This document shows, piece after piece, positions 47,412 through 57,559 of a stretch of 64,000 nucleotides of DNA (positions are counted from its first letter, which is position 1; every line of letters begins with the position of its first letter). The notes below the pieces were generated by a model. The model was not told where the DNA came from, made no database searches, and saw only the letters and a program-made list of their open reading frames with translations. The position numbers and the translations under genes are program-made. This DNA comes from Rugalucina vietnamica (Eukaryota; Mollusca; Bivalvia; Lucinida; Lucinidae), in contig OZ024872.1 in the NCBI GenBank assembly GCA_964017185.1, positions 56,165,817 to 56,229,816 of the forward strand. The letters run 5' to 3'.

Positions 47412-48176
47412 GCTGTTGCTCTTTCTATTCTTCTATCTGACACAAGTAATTCGATTCTTTGTGCGAAATCAAATAAAATACGAACATCTTAGTTGCCTTA
47501 TACAAATATTCATGAGCTGTTTACGTACATTCTCATATACCCCGCAACAAAAATAAAGGTATCTTTTTGTATGAAATTGAACGAACTTTCATAAGGAGAA
47601 AAATGTAGACAAGTGCATTTTATGATTTCAGATTGGCGTCTATGTGGAATTAATAAGTGAGATGTTTTGTGCTACAGCAGTATGTTGCAATTCATCAGAA
47701 CGGAACACCATCTTTTGAAAAGGGACACACCAACAAGTTTCTATAATGATCTGCGTGCCCCTGTTCAATCGACTGTGAGGGTACGTACATGTTTACTTTA
47801 GCCAAATGACTTAATGCATTTCGGCAAGGCATTAATGTTTTGCAAGCAATGATGCAAAAATACGTTATTTGGTACTTTTCATGCAAGCCATTCTTTTAAA
47901 CTGCTGGCGTTACAATGCATACAGTACAGTCCAGGGGGATTTTCACCAGCCCGCCCACCCCCGCGGACGATTTCTCTGAGCCCCCCGCAATCCCGCTCAC
48001 CTGTCCGCTTATGATCCCACCGCGGAATATTTTAATCCCACCGCGGATTGCGGCGGAACCGCGGAGGATCCTCCCGTTACCTGTATAATTCCACCGCGGG
48101 TTTGCGGAGGATTTCCAATGAAAAGTAATGACGTCATAATGATTGACAGGTACAGTTATCTCACACATCTCGTGAT

Positions 48177-48236
48177 TTGAAAACATCTAAATTTTCACTC
48201 GTGCTACGCACTCGTGAAAATTTGATGTTTTCAACT
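48177..48236. repeat. Palindrome around CACTCGTGCTACGCACTCGTG
   Basis: TTGAAAACATCTAAATTTTC and its inverted partner GAAAATTTGATGTTTTCAA flank CACTCGTG-CTACG-CACTCGTG. It lies within the 3.1-kb element. The rest of the interior to 48800 has no recognised feature. Confidence 0.75.
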
Positions 48237-48811
48237 CACTCGATGAAATATATTTGGTATTCATCTCAAAAAAGTAAATTTCCTCTATCTCTTCTTTCTT
48301 GCGTTCAGTCATGCTGTCATTCAAAAGAAGATACAAATTTGACAGTCAATAGCAAAATTGAAACATTCATTCATTCGTTCATTCTTGCTTTCGTATTCAT
48401 CCATTTGTTTGTTCTTTCTATGTACATTCAATGTTCAAATCAAAATATTTAGCATCTTTGCCTCTCTTTTTCTTTAGTTATTGTTTCCGCAAAATATATG
48501 AAGTTGGGCTTTGATGTGAAAAATTTTGTTTTCCATTCTAATATACATGATTGCAAGTGAAGAAACTTTTTATTGCTTGTCGTGTCCAATAATAACTCAT
48601 TGCTGACCACACATTTGCCGCCTGTTAATTTAACAGGTAATACTTATAAGGACATGCCAATTTATGGCTTCTCTGTCAATAAGCTATATAATGCACTTAA
48701 TATTTTAGCATCATTTAAATATTAATTTCTAGAATCAAAACCAGTTCGTTTAAAGTTAATTAGTCAAGATCACATTTCTCACCATGGAGCATACTGTCAA
48801 AAGACTTAACG

Positions 48812-48950
48812 CACAAATTGTGGGTAAACGAGAGAACCGTCTCGCCGAGGCGGTTCTAAAGAGTACCAACAATCTGTTTTGGAGAAAAAAAAAAGTAAAC
48901 CCCTGTATACCCAAGTTTTGCTATAAAAGTGGGGTATACGGGGCAAACAT
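48812..48950 (+). mobile_element. MITE-2 right half, inside the 3.1-kb element
   Basis: AATTGTGGGTAAACGAGAGA, CCGTCTCGCCGAGGCGG, AGAGTACCAACAATCTG and the right hairpin GTAAACCCCTGTATACCC/GCTATAAAAGTGGGGTATAC. Outer ends are missing. Confidence 0.8.
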
Positions 48951-49121
48951 TTAATATTTATTTTTTTTCCTGGTGCAAGTATACATTTTTGACACAAACA
49001 GGGCAATACAGACATTAGCCTTAAAAGATATAAAATTGCGTAAATTGGTTAAACAAAATGTTTGCAATGTCGGAATTCGTCCCAAAATTTATGAAAATTT
49101 GTTGACTGTGACATTAAAATT

Positions 49122-49336
49122 TGAGCCGCCACATCAGAAAACTAACAATCTGCATAAGCGAAAACAAAGGCGCAGATCAGACAGCGCAGGTGTTCAGAGC
49201 CTTTTTGTTTTCGCTACATGGATAGTACAAAACTTCGACTATTCATGCTTCTAGTCTGTTTATGTGACTGTACAGGTTGGTTTTTGTCGGACCGGTTCGG
49301 ATATATTGTTTGTTGGTTTTCTCATGTGCAGGCTCA
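49122..49336 (-). mobile_element. MITE-1 copy, minus orientation
   Basis: TGAGCCGCCACATCAGAAAA at the left and GCAGGCTCA at the right. The central palindrome is partly lost (CAGATCAGACAGCGCAGG). Oriented as the copy at 63224. Confidence 0.8.
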
Positions 49337-49544
49337 TTTCTTTTCTATTCTATTCGTTTTATGCTTCAACTATTTCATCAACAATGTGATTTACAGGGGA
49401 TTAGCAACTTACTGTACCTGAGCAATAAAACTTATCAATGAATGGTGTCATTATAACAGGTAATACCCCTAAGGTGTCAAACGTGTGCCTCTATGACAAT
49501 ATTACTGGACATGACTTGGCAAAAGATCTACACCACAAGGGTTT

Positions 49545-49740
49545 CTACACAAATGCAAACCGAGCTGTGCAGGCACGGACGATGACTGGAGGCTGTAAAT
49601 TTTAGATTTAGAAAATAGAGAAATTGTACTATCCGTGTAACGAAAACAAGGACGATGATCGGCTTCGCAGTTACTGCGAACTGATCTGCGCCTTTGGTTT
49701 CGCATATGCAGATTGTTGGTTTTCTCATGAGGCGGCCCAT
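49545..49740 (+). mobile_element. MITE-1 copy, left end degraded
   Basis: AAACCGAGCTGTGCAGGCAC, AAATTGTACTATCCGTGTAA, the central palindrome (GGCTTCGCAGTTACTGCGAA) and the right end TCTCATGAGGCGGCCCA. Confidence 0.8.
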
Positions 49741-50059
49741 ATTACTTTCTAAAATCTGAATACGGATTGTCCCAGCATAAGATGGCTGAAGAATTTGAGA
49801 TATGTTAGGCCGCAAATTGGATCAGACTGTGCGCCTAACACATAGTTAGTAAATTAGTGTAGGGTAGAGGAGCAGAGAGAAAGAGAGAGAGACAGTGTAA
49901 CCATACACTCTGTTGTCTAGCCGTCATGTTTCAGATTCAACGATGATACATATTTTTCACAAATGTGTCTTTGTATGTTTCCTTTTGATTGTAAATGGTG
50001 ATTTAAGAAGTGTTCTAAAATCTTTTTTTGATTTTCATTTGACAGTAAACTCAAGCCTT

Positions 50060-50295
50060 CGAACCACATCATCAGAAAACCAACAATGTGGTTTCAGAAC
50101 AGATTCGACACAAACCGAGCTGTACAGTCACAGAAGCAGGCTAGAGACTGGAAATTTCGGATTTAGAAAGTAGAGGAATTGTACTATCTGTTACGCGAAA
50201 ACAAAGAGATTCATCAGCTTTGCAGTAACTGCGAAGCTGATCTGCGCCTTTGTTGTTGTATATGCACAGTTTTGGTTTTCTCATGACACAGCTCA
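50060..50295 (+). mobile_element. MITE-1 copy
   Basis: CATCATCAGAAAACCAACAATG, GACACAAACCGAGCTGTACA, the central palindrome (CAGCTTTGCAGTAACTGCGA) and TTTTCTCATGACACAGCTCA. Confidence 0.8.
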
Positions 50296-50493
50296 TATCA
50301 GTAGCTTCAGATAACAATTAAAATCATCGGTTTATAAAAATATATTTTTTTTTTTATTGTGTACCAGTATGAAGTATACTTTGTGTAAGAAAATGTTTCC
50401 ATGAAAAAATAGAAAAAAAAGAAGAAAAAAAAAAATTCAACGTAAGCTTTTACCTATGTTTACCTTGTGTCTATTATTGTCACATGAAAATAA

Positions 50494-50499
<6 letters not shown>

Positions 50500-50561
<62 letters not shown>
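50500..50561. repeat. (CT)n microsatellite
   Basis: About 30 CT units; the frames on both strands across it are artefacts. Confidence 0.95.
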
Positions 50562-50564
<3 letters not shown>

Positions 50565-51027
50565 GCCTTTAGGTGTGTGTGCGTCGTACCATATCTTATA
50601 TCTTTCACTGAAGTGATTCTACAACCATGCAGAATCTGGGATTTTCGTGATAGAAATGCGAAGCTGATCTGCTTATGATCGTAAAACATGTATTTTTAAT
50701 TAAGATACATGAAACAAAAATAATAATCGAATTAGATTTAAACTCGGGTCTAAGTACAAGTATGCATTACAATAAATTGGAAACAAGCCCCGCCCACTTT
50801 CCTTATTCATCCTCATTCCACCGCGGGTCCGCGGTGGAAAGTTAGAGACAAAAAATACAGGTAAGCGCGGACGATAAAATTTCTATTTCTTTACCCCGCC
50901 GCGGAAACTCCGCAATCCCGCCGACTAGGGCGTTTCCGCGGTGGATATTAAAAATTTAATCCTTTTTCTTGCAGCCCCCTCTCCGCGGGGGTGGGCGGGC
51001 TGGTGAAAATCCCCCTGGACTGTACTG

Positions 51028-51580
51028 TATAACAGAAAAGACATTCGTGGTGGCAATTTGCTTTTTAGCGTCTCCTATTTTACATACGCTGACATTTAAA
51101 TGTAAAATGTCAATCTTGATTGAAAGTTAATTTTCGACATTGCAGCCTTTAAACTAATTACAAACGGGACTTAATTGGATTGAAATAAGCGAAACCCGAT
51201 GACATTTGCTCTCGATAATGAAAATACGTAGATGTGCCGAAACAGATTAAATCAACGTACATGTATGTAAATTCAGATCAATTCAGACATGGTTGAAGAA
51301 ACTACCAAAATTTTAAACTAAACTTTTAAGATGTGCTTTTTTTCTTTTGCTGAAAATTGAAAATTAACTTATTTTGTATGATTTTTGAAACAAAATACGA
51401 TATTTCAAATGCACACTGATACTGTAAAATGAACTACCGCATTTTACCAGGTTAAATGAATTCATGGCGTAAAACTGGCTGTAAAATCAAACTAAGACGA
51501 AAATAAATATGAAGCCAGAAAGTTTAACTTCGACAAAACAATAATGCATTCGCCGTTTGAATTTGAAAAAGAAAGATAAT
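51028..51580 (+). repeat. Unit E modules resuming after the 3.1-kb insertion
   Basis: TATAACAGAAAAGACATTCG and GACATTTAAATGTAAAATGTC continue the unit order, followed by a decayed copy of the GCACATTGATACTATC segment (51411). Confidence 0.85.
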
Positions 51581-51819
51581 TATAGCATCAAGGCAACATG
51601 TCCGTATTTTTTTCCCTTCTTCTTCTTTAAACGTATACCCCAAATCAATGAATCAATGTTTTGAGAAAAAAATATGGCAACGAATATGTTTTTAAGAGAC
51701 TTATAGGAAAGAATGATTTTTCTTTTCAGTTTAGAAAAAATCATAACATGTTACTTACGTATAGGTTATAAATTGAATGTTATACGACAGTCTGCATGAT
51801 TAGTTATTAACCCAGTCAT

Positions 51820-52594
51820 GGTTGATAACTATGCTGCCTTCTTTAATTGCACGCCGATCGGTCGGGCTTCAGACTCTATGACGGCCTCGACATAAAGCTA
51901 TTCATTTTATTTGGTTGGGACGGAGCTTCTTGTCTGTTGCTTGGCCCACCGGTGTTCAACTAGTGTTTTTCTTTTGCTCCGAGTTTCAGTAAGTTATTTG
52001 GAGTCCAGGGATCTAAATCATTGGGCAGCATACTGAATCTGTTGAGTCCTCGTTTTGTATTCATAAGGGTGGTTATTATGACTTATTTGTTTGTTCTTGA
52101 TTATTCATTGATTAGGTAGAGATTCACCACGAGGACCGAACAAATAAATAAATTTTGTGAACCACTGCAGAAGATGAGCGCGAGGTTAAGCGTCTGTAAA
52201 ACCGGTTCGGTTTAAGACACCCCCCCCCCGTAATTTTATATTGCTGCTCGTTCGAAGGCGATACTTTTTGTTTCATGTTTTGGAGTCGATTTTTGTGCTG
52301 TTTGAACCTTATGTACGTATTCATATTTTTTTTAATTAAGTTTGTGTATTTGAGTGGCCGCTTATTGGACAATAACTGCTCACTCGGCTTAAATATACAT
52401 CAGTAGCCCTTTTAAAACCGGCAACGAAAGCCAGACTATTGTACTGTAATATCGAAAATTTACACGAAAAGTCTAAATCAAAGACAAATTCCTAAACGGG
52501 GTCAAAGTTGTCCATTTAGTTTTTCCTACCTCGATTTTTGGAGTGGAAATTTCTTTCTGATTGCGCCTTTTCCAGTGTCTACTTGTACCTTTTT
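51820..52594 (+). mobile_element. Family-3 copy, about 775 bp, with a family-4 fragment inserted
   Basis: The distal part (GGGACGGAGCTTCTTGTCTG, TGTTGAGTCCTCGTTTTGTA) matches the complement of 9600-9720. The middle (GATTCACCACGAGGACCGAA) and constant end (GTCTACTTGTACCTTTTTAA) follow. Positions 52393-52510 (AGTAGCCCTTTTAAAACCGG ... AACGGGGTCAAA) are a family-4 fragment interrupting it. Confidence 0.8.
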
Positions 52595-52599
52595 AAATG

Positions 52600-52600
<1 letters not shown>

Positions 52601-52632
<32 letters not shown>
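52601..52632. repeat. Poly(A) tract
   Basis: About 32 A, shortly after the constant end of the family-3 copy. Confidence 0.9.
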
Positions 52633-52633
<1 letters not shown>

Positions 52634-52935
52634 TAATTGTTTTTAATTTATTAATTTGTAAATTGCACAGGCTTGTTCTCGTTATGGTATCGTGAAGTGT
52701 CACTAATAAATTCGTGAAGATAATGCGCGGAAAACCTATATATTTGGACGAAAGTATTTTTATCTCAGCAATTATAACTTTCCATGAAGCCATCAGGAAC
52801 GTTGTTAAGGAGTGTCTGATTGTGTTTCCTGTCTAAGGCATGCTGGTGACACTTGCGGAAGAACTAAAAGTGCAGTCAATCACAGTGCTTAATTTACAGC
52901 ACCCTTCTAGTTTTGTCGCAAGAAAGTATGTTTAT

Positions 52936-53425
52936 GGTTTTTGTGTATAATAATGAAAAAGCGTCTGGAGTTGCTTTATTGGATTCTTAACCTTATCAAC
53001 CTTATGTATCTTCACCTGAAGCATTTGTTGAAATATTTGAATTTTCAAATTTTGAACAAACATACAACTTAGTCAGTTTGCCTTATAAACACGATTACTT
53101 GCGAAAAACCACCGACGGCCAACGGCGCAAGATAAACGTGCCCTATGCTATTTTTTATCGCCCATAGTTCCGCATGCTACATGTACATGTCACGGCAAGA
53201 TAACAAAAAGGTACGGACCATCGCTTGATATGTTTACATGCTCCGCTGATGACCTTAAAAGATTTTCATTAAAGGCAACAGTTTTATTTTTTTTATTTTC
53301 ACCAGGATCGAAAGGCAGACGAAGCAGAGACAAATAAGTGGTGGCAATGTATGGTAGCATATCAAGTCAATTAGATGTAAATTGTGAGATGTCATTTGAG
53401 ATGAACGATCCATTCCCACAGTCAG
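52936..53425. other. Unique stretch beyond the array, nothing recognised
   Basis: Similarity to the array ends at about 52935. No frame, repeat or RNA gene supported. Confidence 0.5.
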
Positions 53426-53705
53426 CTAGATAAAAGGTCAGTGGATAGAGTCACCGTCTCGAAATGTCATGTAATTACATGGATGGAGTAGGTTCATTTA
53501 GATGGTTTCCTCGGGACATGTATCATGGTCATCTAAATACAACTAAGACATAGAAGCATGGGCGGCATAGTGGAGGTCATTCTCCTAGTACTTTACCAGG
53601 GAGTGCCAGTTAGATCCCGTTTTTTTCAGTTTTTCGGATGTGACTTAAGCAGAGGGTCCGTCTCCACTAGACATAACCTGTTGAACAGGACGTAAATCAC
53701 AATCT
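53425..53705 (+). mobile_element. Possible degraded SINE remnants
   Basis: GTCAGTGGATAGAGTC (A-box-like), GGTTCATTTAGATGGTTTCC, a second GGCGGCATAGTGGAGGTCAT with AGTTAGATCCCG, and GTTGAACAGGACGTAAATC at the end resemble tRNA-derived SINE heads and tails. Too decayed for a firm call. Confidence 0.3.
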
Positions 53706-53710
53706 ATATA

Positions 53711-54646
53711 TACATATGGAAATAAGTTAGGGAACACAGGTAATAATGTGACTGCCAACTTTGGACTGTATATATCCTTCTTTGTAAAAATTATGAAGAA
53801 CGTTTTAACAATTTGTCAGAATCTGTAGTCTCCACAGTTGCTTCTGTGTGAAAATGGTTAGCATCAAACATAAACTGCGGCAGAGAGCGACCATCTTTGA
53901 TTCAGAAAATTTTTGCTAAATTTAAGAAACGCACTGCTAGTCTTTGCGATAACTTCATTATTGGAACTCACGTTATCGTAATTTTTCGTAAGCATAAAGC
54001 TGAGACATTAATTGTGGAACTTTGATCATAAATTCTTTATTTTCTGACCGACTGTCGGCGATAGGCCCATACTATTTTGGGGGTAGGTTTCATGTCCACC
54101 TTTTATTCTTTGGGTATACATTTTGCAGGTTGTAAATGTTGGGCCAGAGATTCGATATGACCAGTTTGGAATTTAAACATGTACGTTCTGGTTAAACCGT
54201 CCTAGTGGAATAATTCTTTTACGGCTTTATTTGCAAAAATATTCAAGAATTTTGCTTTCCAGAGAAATCAATGCAAACTGTAGTTTGCATGATTAGTTGG
54301 TTTGGAGATGAAGCTTGATGTTTTAGGTCCGAAGTCGTTTATTCATTCAGAACGATCAGTTTCAACATTTTATTCCCGTTTTGCTTTCAAAAAATGAGTT
54401 TTGTGGAGTACAGAGGCAAAAAGGCAAACTTGTATTCAGTAAAAGTGGAGTGTTTCGCATATGGCATATAGTATCCTCCGTAGCACAAAAACAAAATGTT
54501 GTGAATTTCCATAGATTGGTCTGTAGCTAGGCCAAGGTATGAAATATATATGATAAAAATTTCAAGATCGCCAGAAAAAAGGAAAATTGATTTTTTCAAA
54601 CTTTACCCAAGGGCTAAAAGTGTTCCCTAACTTATGTCCATGTGTA
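53711..54646. mobile_element. Mariner-like TIR element, 936 bp, TA target duplication
   Basis: Left TACATATGGAAATAAGTTAG and (complement) right TACACATGGACATAAGTTAG, both continuing GGAACAC, form an inverted repeat of 27 bp with two mismatches, flanked by TA. The ends and duplication fit Tc1/mariner. Frames inside (longest 70 codons) do not show a transposase. Confidence 0.75.
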
Positions 54647-54960
54647 TATCATCATGATCCTCATTCTTATTTTGCATGGCTGATCATCATAGCATTATTG
54701 TTATGATTTAAAAATATATGCTACATTATCGTTTAGCTAAATATAAATCTAATTTTGGAAAAAGATTTTTTATTTGTACGGTATTCATCCAAACGGCAAA
54801 ATATTAAGAATAAATCAAAATTAACGACAACACCATTAGACCTGCTCCGGTACAGTAGGTGAACAAGGGTTCAAACCTCCACTGCATTTTAACAATTGAA
54901 TGTACACAGCTGATAAACACGTGGTATGGAATGGGTGATGCACAATGAATTCTACCCGAA

Positions 54961-55280
54961 GTTGAGATGAAAAATTCGAGTTTTCTCCAATACCATTTAC
55001 TCTATTGACTGATAGATAGGTGCATTCAATGCAGAAATTGAATATTTATTGAATGAAAGTAACATGAGAAATCCAGGTTGTTTCTTTTTCGCAAACACTT
55101 CCGCCCCATGCACATATAGTGCTTCCAACACAATAACATTGAAGTGTTTGCGAAAGCAAAATAACCGGGATTTCTTATGTAACTTTCTTTTAATAAATGT
55201 TCAATTTTTGCATGGACTGCACCCATCTATTTTTCAGTAGAGTACATGCTATAGGAGAAAACTCGAATAGTCTGTCTCAA
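54961..55280. repeat. Long imperfect foldback (arms about 125 bp)
   Basis: GAGTTTTCTCC (54978) pairs with GGAGAAAACTC (55254), TAGATAGGTGCATTC with its partner at 55219, and GAGAAATCCAGGTTGTTTC (55070) with CCGGGATTTCTTATG (55167), down to GCAAACACTTC/GAAGTGTTTGC around a 45-bp loop. Arms are roughly 80% matched. Probably a foldback transposon. Frames on both strands across it are mirror images of each other. Confidence 0.85.
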
Positions 55281-55712
55281 TTGCAGTGTGTGTCACCGAT
55301 CATTTATCGGTTTGTATGTAATCAGTACCACGTGATTGTCAGTAATGATGTAGCAGTACGAAAATTTGGCACCAAAGCCCTTGGATATAGACCACAATTT
55401 GCTCCCAAAGCCCTTGGATACAGTACTGTGTTTGATCATAAGTGTTGTAAGCTCTGACGTGCTGTAATTGTGACGAGACAGTGAGTGTAATGAACCTCTT
55501 GGGACAACCCTCGTATATTGCAACTGCAGTACGTTTCTAGCATGTTTTATTAATTCTGCATGCGATGTAATATAATGACTTTCTGATGTGTTTATAGACG
55601 GTCTTTTATTCTTGGAAGAATAGAAATCAGGCTAATTAGGAAATTGAAAAATAAATACGAACATATTGTATGGCAATAACATGAGGATATTTGTTTGTTT
55701 TACGTCTCATCC
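55281..55712. other. Non-coding stretch with a small direct repeat
   Basis: CCAAAGCCCTTGGATA occurs twice (55373 and 55407) within a 34-bp direct repeat. Nothing else recognised. Confidence 0.5.
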
Positions 55713-55988
55713 ATTACGAAAACTTGCCCATGCAATATATAGAGAATTTTTTCAGTACCAAAAATTGAAAATTTCACCAGAAAAATGTTGATATTTTTCT
55801 TATTTTTGCTCAAAACATAGATTGTGGGTACACGTTAGAACCGCCTCGCTGAGGCGGTTCTAACGAGTACCCACAATCTATGTTTTAGAGCAAAAATAAG
55901 AAAAATAGGTATACCCCTGCATACCCCAGTTTTGCTATATAAAAGTGGGGTTTAAGGGGGTATATATTGCACGGACATGTTTTCCTGA
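55713..55988 (+). mobile_element. MITE-2 copy, full length (about 275 bp)
   Basis: Left TTACGAAAACTTGCCCATGC and right (complement) CAGGAAAACATGTCCGTGCA are the terminal repeats. A near-perfect palindrome of about 116 bp (55791-55907), centred on CCGCCTCGCTGAGGCGG, is followed by a second hairpin whose loop holds GCTATATAAAAG between CATACCCCA and TGGGGTTTAAG. The best copy in the window. Confidence 0.9.
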
Positions 55989-56465
55989 TGTAACATCAAC
56001 TGTGGCAGCAAATGCAATAAACGAGAGGCTCCTGATTGAATTTGCTCTGTAATCGATAAAGTAAACGTTCGTTTAATTATAATCAAAGTTTTATTATACC
56101 CTCTGGCAAATGCGAAAATGATAAGCTTTTTGTTTTTATTATCATATGGTATGCTATCCTGCTGTATTCACATTTTATAGGAAACAGAATTGAGCCCAAT
56201 CATGGCAAAACTGACGGGAGAGGCATGTAGCTTTAGCCAAACTTTGACACATTTAAGTCCTTATGTTGAACATTTTGCTAGGGAAATACGTACAATATCG
56301 TTCTATTGCATGCAGCAATAACTACGATGAAGACTGTTCAGAATGTTAGGATACCATTGATAATCTTTTTCAATCATGATCGCGTGAATATAAAGGTTGC
56401 CGATTTGTCAGGGCTCTATACATACGATTATTATTTATACAGCCAGATTTTACTGAAGTCCGTTC
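55989..56465. other. Non-coding stretch between two MITE-2 copies
   Basis: No exon or repeat recognised. A 102-codon frame starting at 56306 runs into the next MITE and is not called. Confidence 0.5.
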
Positions 56466-56466
56466 A

Positions 56467-56682
56467 CATCAGGAAAACATGTCCGTGTAATATATACCCC
56501 TATATACCCCACTTTTATATAGTAAAACTGGGGTATGCAGGGGTATATCTATTTTTCTTATTTTTGCTCCAAATTATAGATTGTGAAAAAAGAAACATAT
56601 CAATTTTTTTCTGATGAAATTTTCAGTTTTTGCAGCTGAAAAAATCACTGTATATTGCATGGGCAAGTTTTCGTAATGCAGA
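56467..56682 (-). mobile_element. MITE-2 copy, minus orientation, central palindrome lost
   Basis: CATCAGGAAAACATGTCCGT at the left and GCATGGGCAAGTTTTCGTAA at the right. The hairpin ATATACCCCACTTTTATATAG and ACTGGGGTATGCAGGGGTAT is kept, but the CCGCCTCG palindrome is missing. Confidence 0.85.
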
Positions 56683-57559
56683 CGTCCGTTCATATTATTC
56701 GAAGAACTGGTGAAAACGGATTAAAAATTTTTATTAAAATTAATTTTGTGAAATAATTTAAAGTAACTTTGGAACATACTGTATGGAAGATCGAAACGCT
56801 GGCTAAAAACGTCATTGGGATATGTATTAATTGCTCTGATATATGTGCGTTTTAATGGCCTTTATTCTGTGCGATTTTTCACAAACTGTATTTCAGTAGG
56901 ATAAGTCGAACTTTACTACACACATTTTTTTGCATGTAACTTGCGTCTTTTCGTTGAACAACAGATGATGTTCTTTTGTATATACCGACTACGCCATGAC
57001 CAAACTTATAACGAGTAGCGTTACGAAAGTCAGTCTCGGCATCCATCAATTTAGGTCAGTCAAACAATACTGCAGTCGTAAAGATGGCTCAGAATTAATC
57101 AAACTGTAATTGATTAAGCGACAAGCAATATTCTGCATTCAACTCGCATCTGCTTCTTCAATTTATTAATTATATTTAGCGCAAGCATAACGTCCATATT
57201 GTTATAGTCGCCACAGGTTGCAAGATTAAAAATAGTAAAAAAAGGGCAACTTCAAGTACAATTTTCTTCACCAGGACGAAACACTTGTCACGTTTCATGT
57301 GATTTCAAATACATCCATGCGCGTCTAAGCGTCTAATTCGACAAAGTGCTGCCTCGATACTATAACGTGCAGAACATGACTTACGCTACCTTGATTCTGA
57401 TCCCCTCATCTATCGTATCTTATCGTACACTATCACATACCACCCTACCCTATCCTATAATACTCATGACCTATTAAATACGCAAATCATTTCACTGAAG
57501 CTTCTTTTAAACATAACGTACTCTATTGCTAGTATCTGTGATGTATCTCTTCTTTTCAG
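56683..57559. other. Upstream region of the membrane-protein gene
   Basis: The exon at 57560 is preceded by a good acceptor, so at least one more 5' exon is expected. No ATG exon with a signal peptide and donor could be supported here. It may lie further left than this stretch. Confidence 0.4.

Larger units (their letters stand above)
47922..51027. mobile_element. Nested TIR transposon, 3.1 kb, TA target duplication
   Basis: The first and last 46 bp are perfect inverted repeats (CAGTACAGTCCAGGGGGATT ... CCCCCGCGGA). TA flanks both ends, and the uninterrupted paralogous site (ACAATGCATATCACAG-type in B and D) confirms it. Next to each end lie GC-rich subterminal arrays with the palindrome CCGCGG (about 48017-48115 and 50818-50945). 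Ends starting CAGTA with a TA duplication fit the Tc1/mariner/pogo group. No transposase frame; the interior holds a MITE-2 half, three MITE-1 copies, a palindrome and a microsatellite. Non-autonomous. Confidence 0.88.
41075..52935 (+). repeat. Tandem array unit E (last, partial)
   Basis: S1 at 41083-41540; then the modules shared with A (42707-43330 and 44670-45300), 45380-46340, 47235-47919 and 51030-51560, and the landmark GTGTCTGATTGTGTTTCCTG (52814), after which similarity ends at about 52935. The array therefore stops inside a unit. Enlarged by the 1.17-kb and 3.1-kb TIR elements and others. Confidence 0.8.

Noticed and set aside
57526-57559. Translation start at the TTG (57526) or ATG (57541) before the first visible exon
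   Set aside because: TCTTCTTTTCAG here is a strong acceptor and the resulting N-terminus is a poor signal peptide; an upstream exon is more likely.
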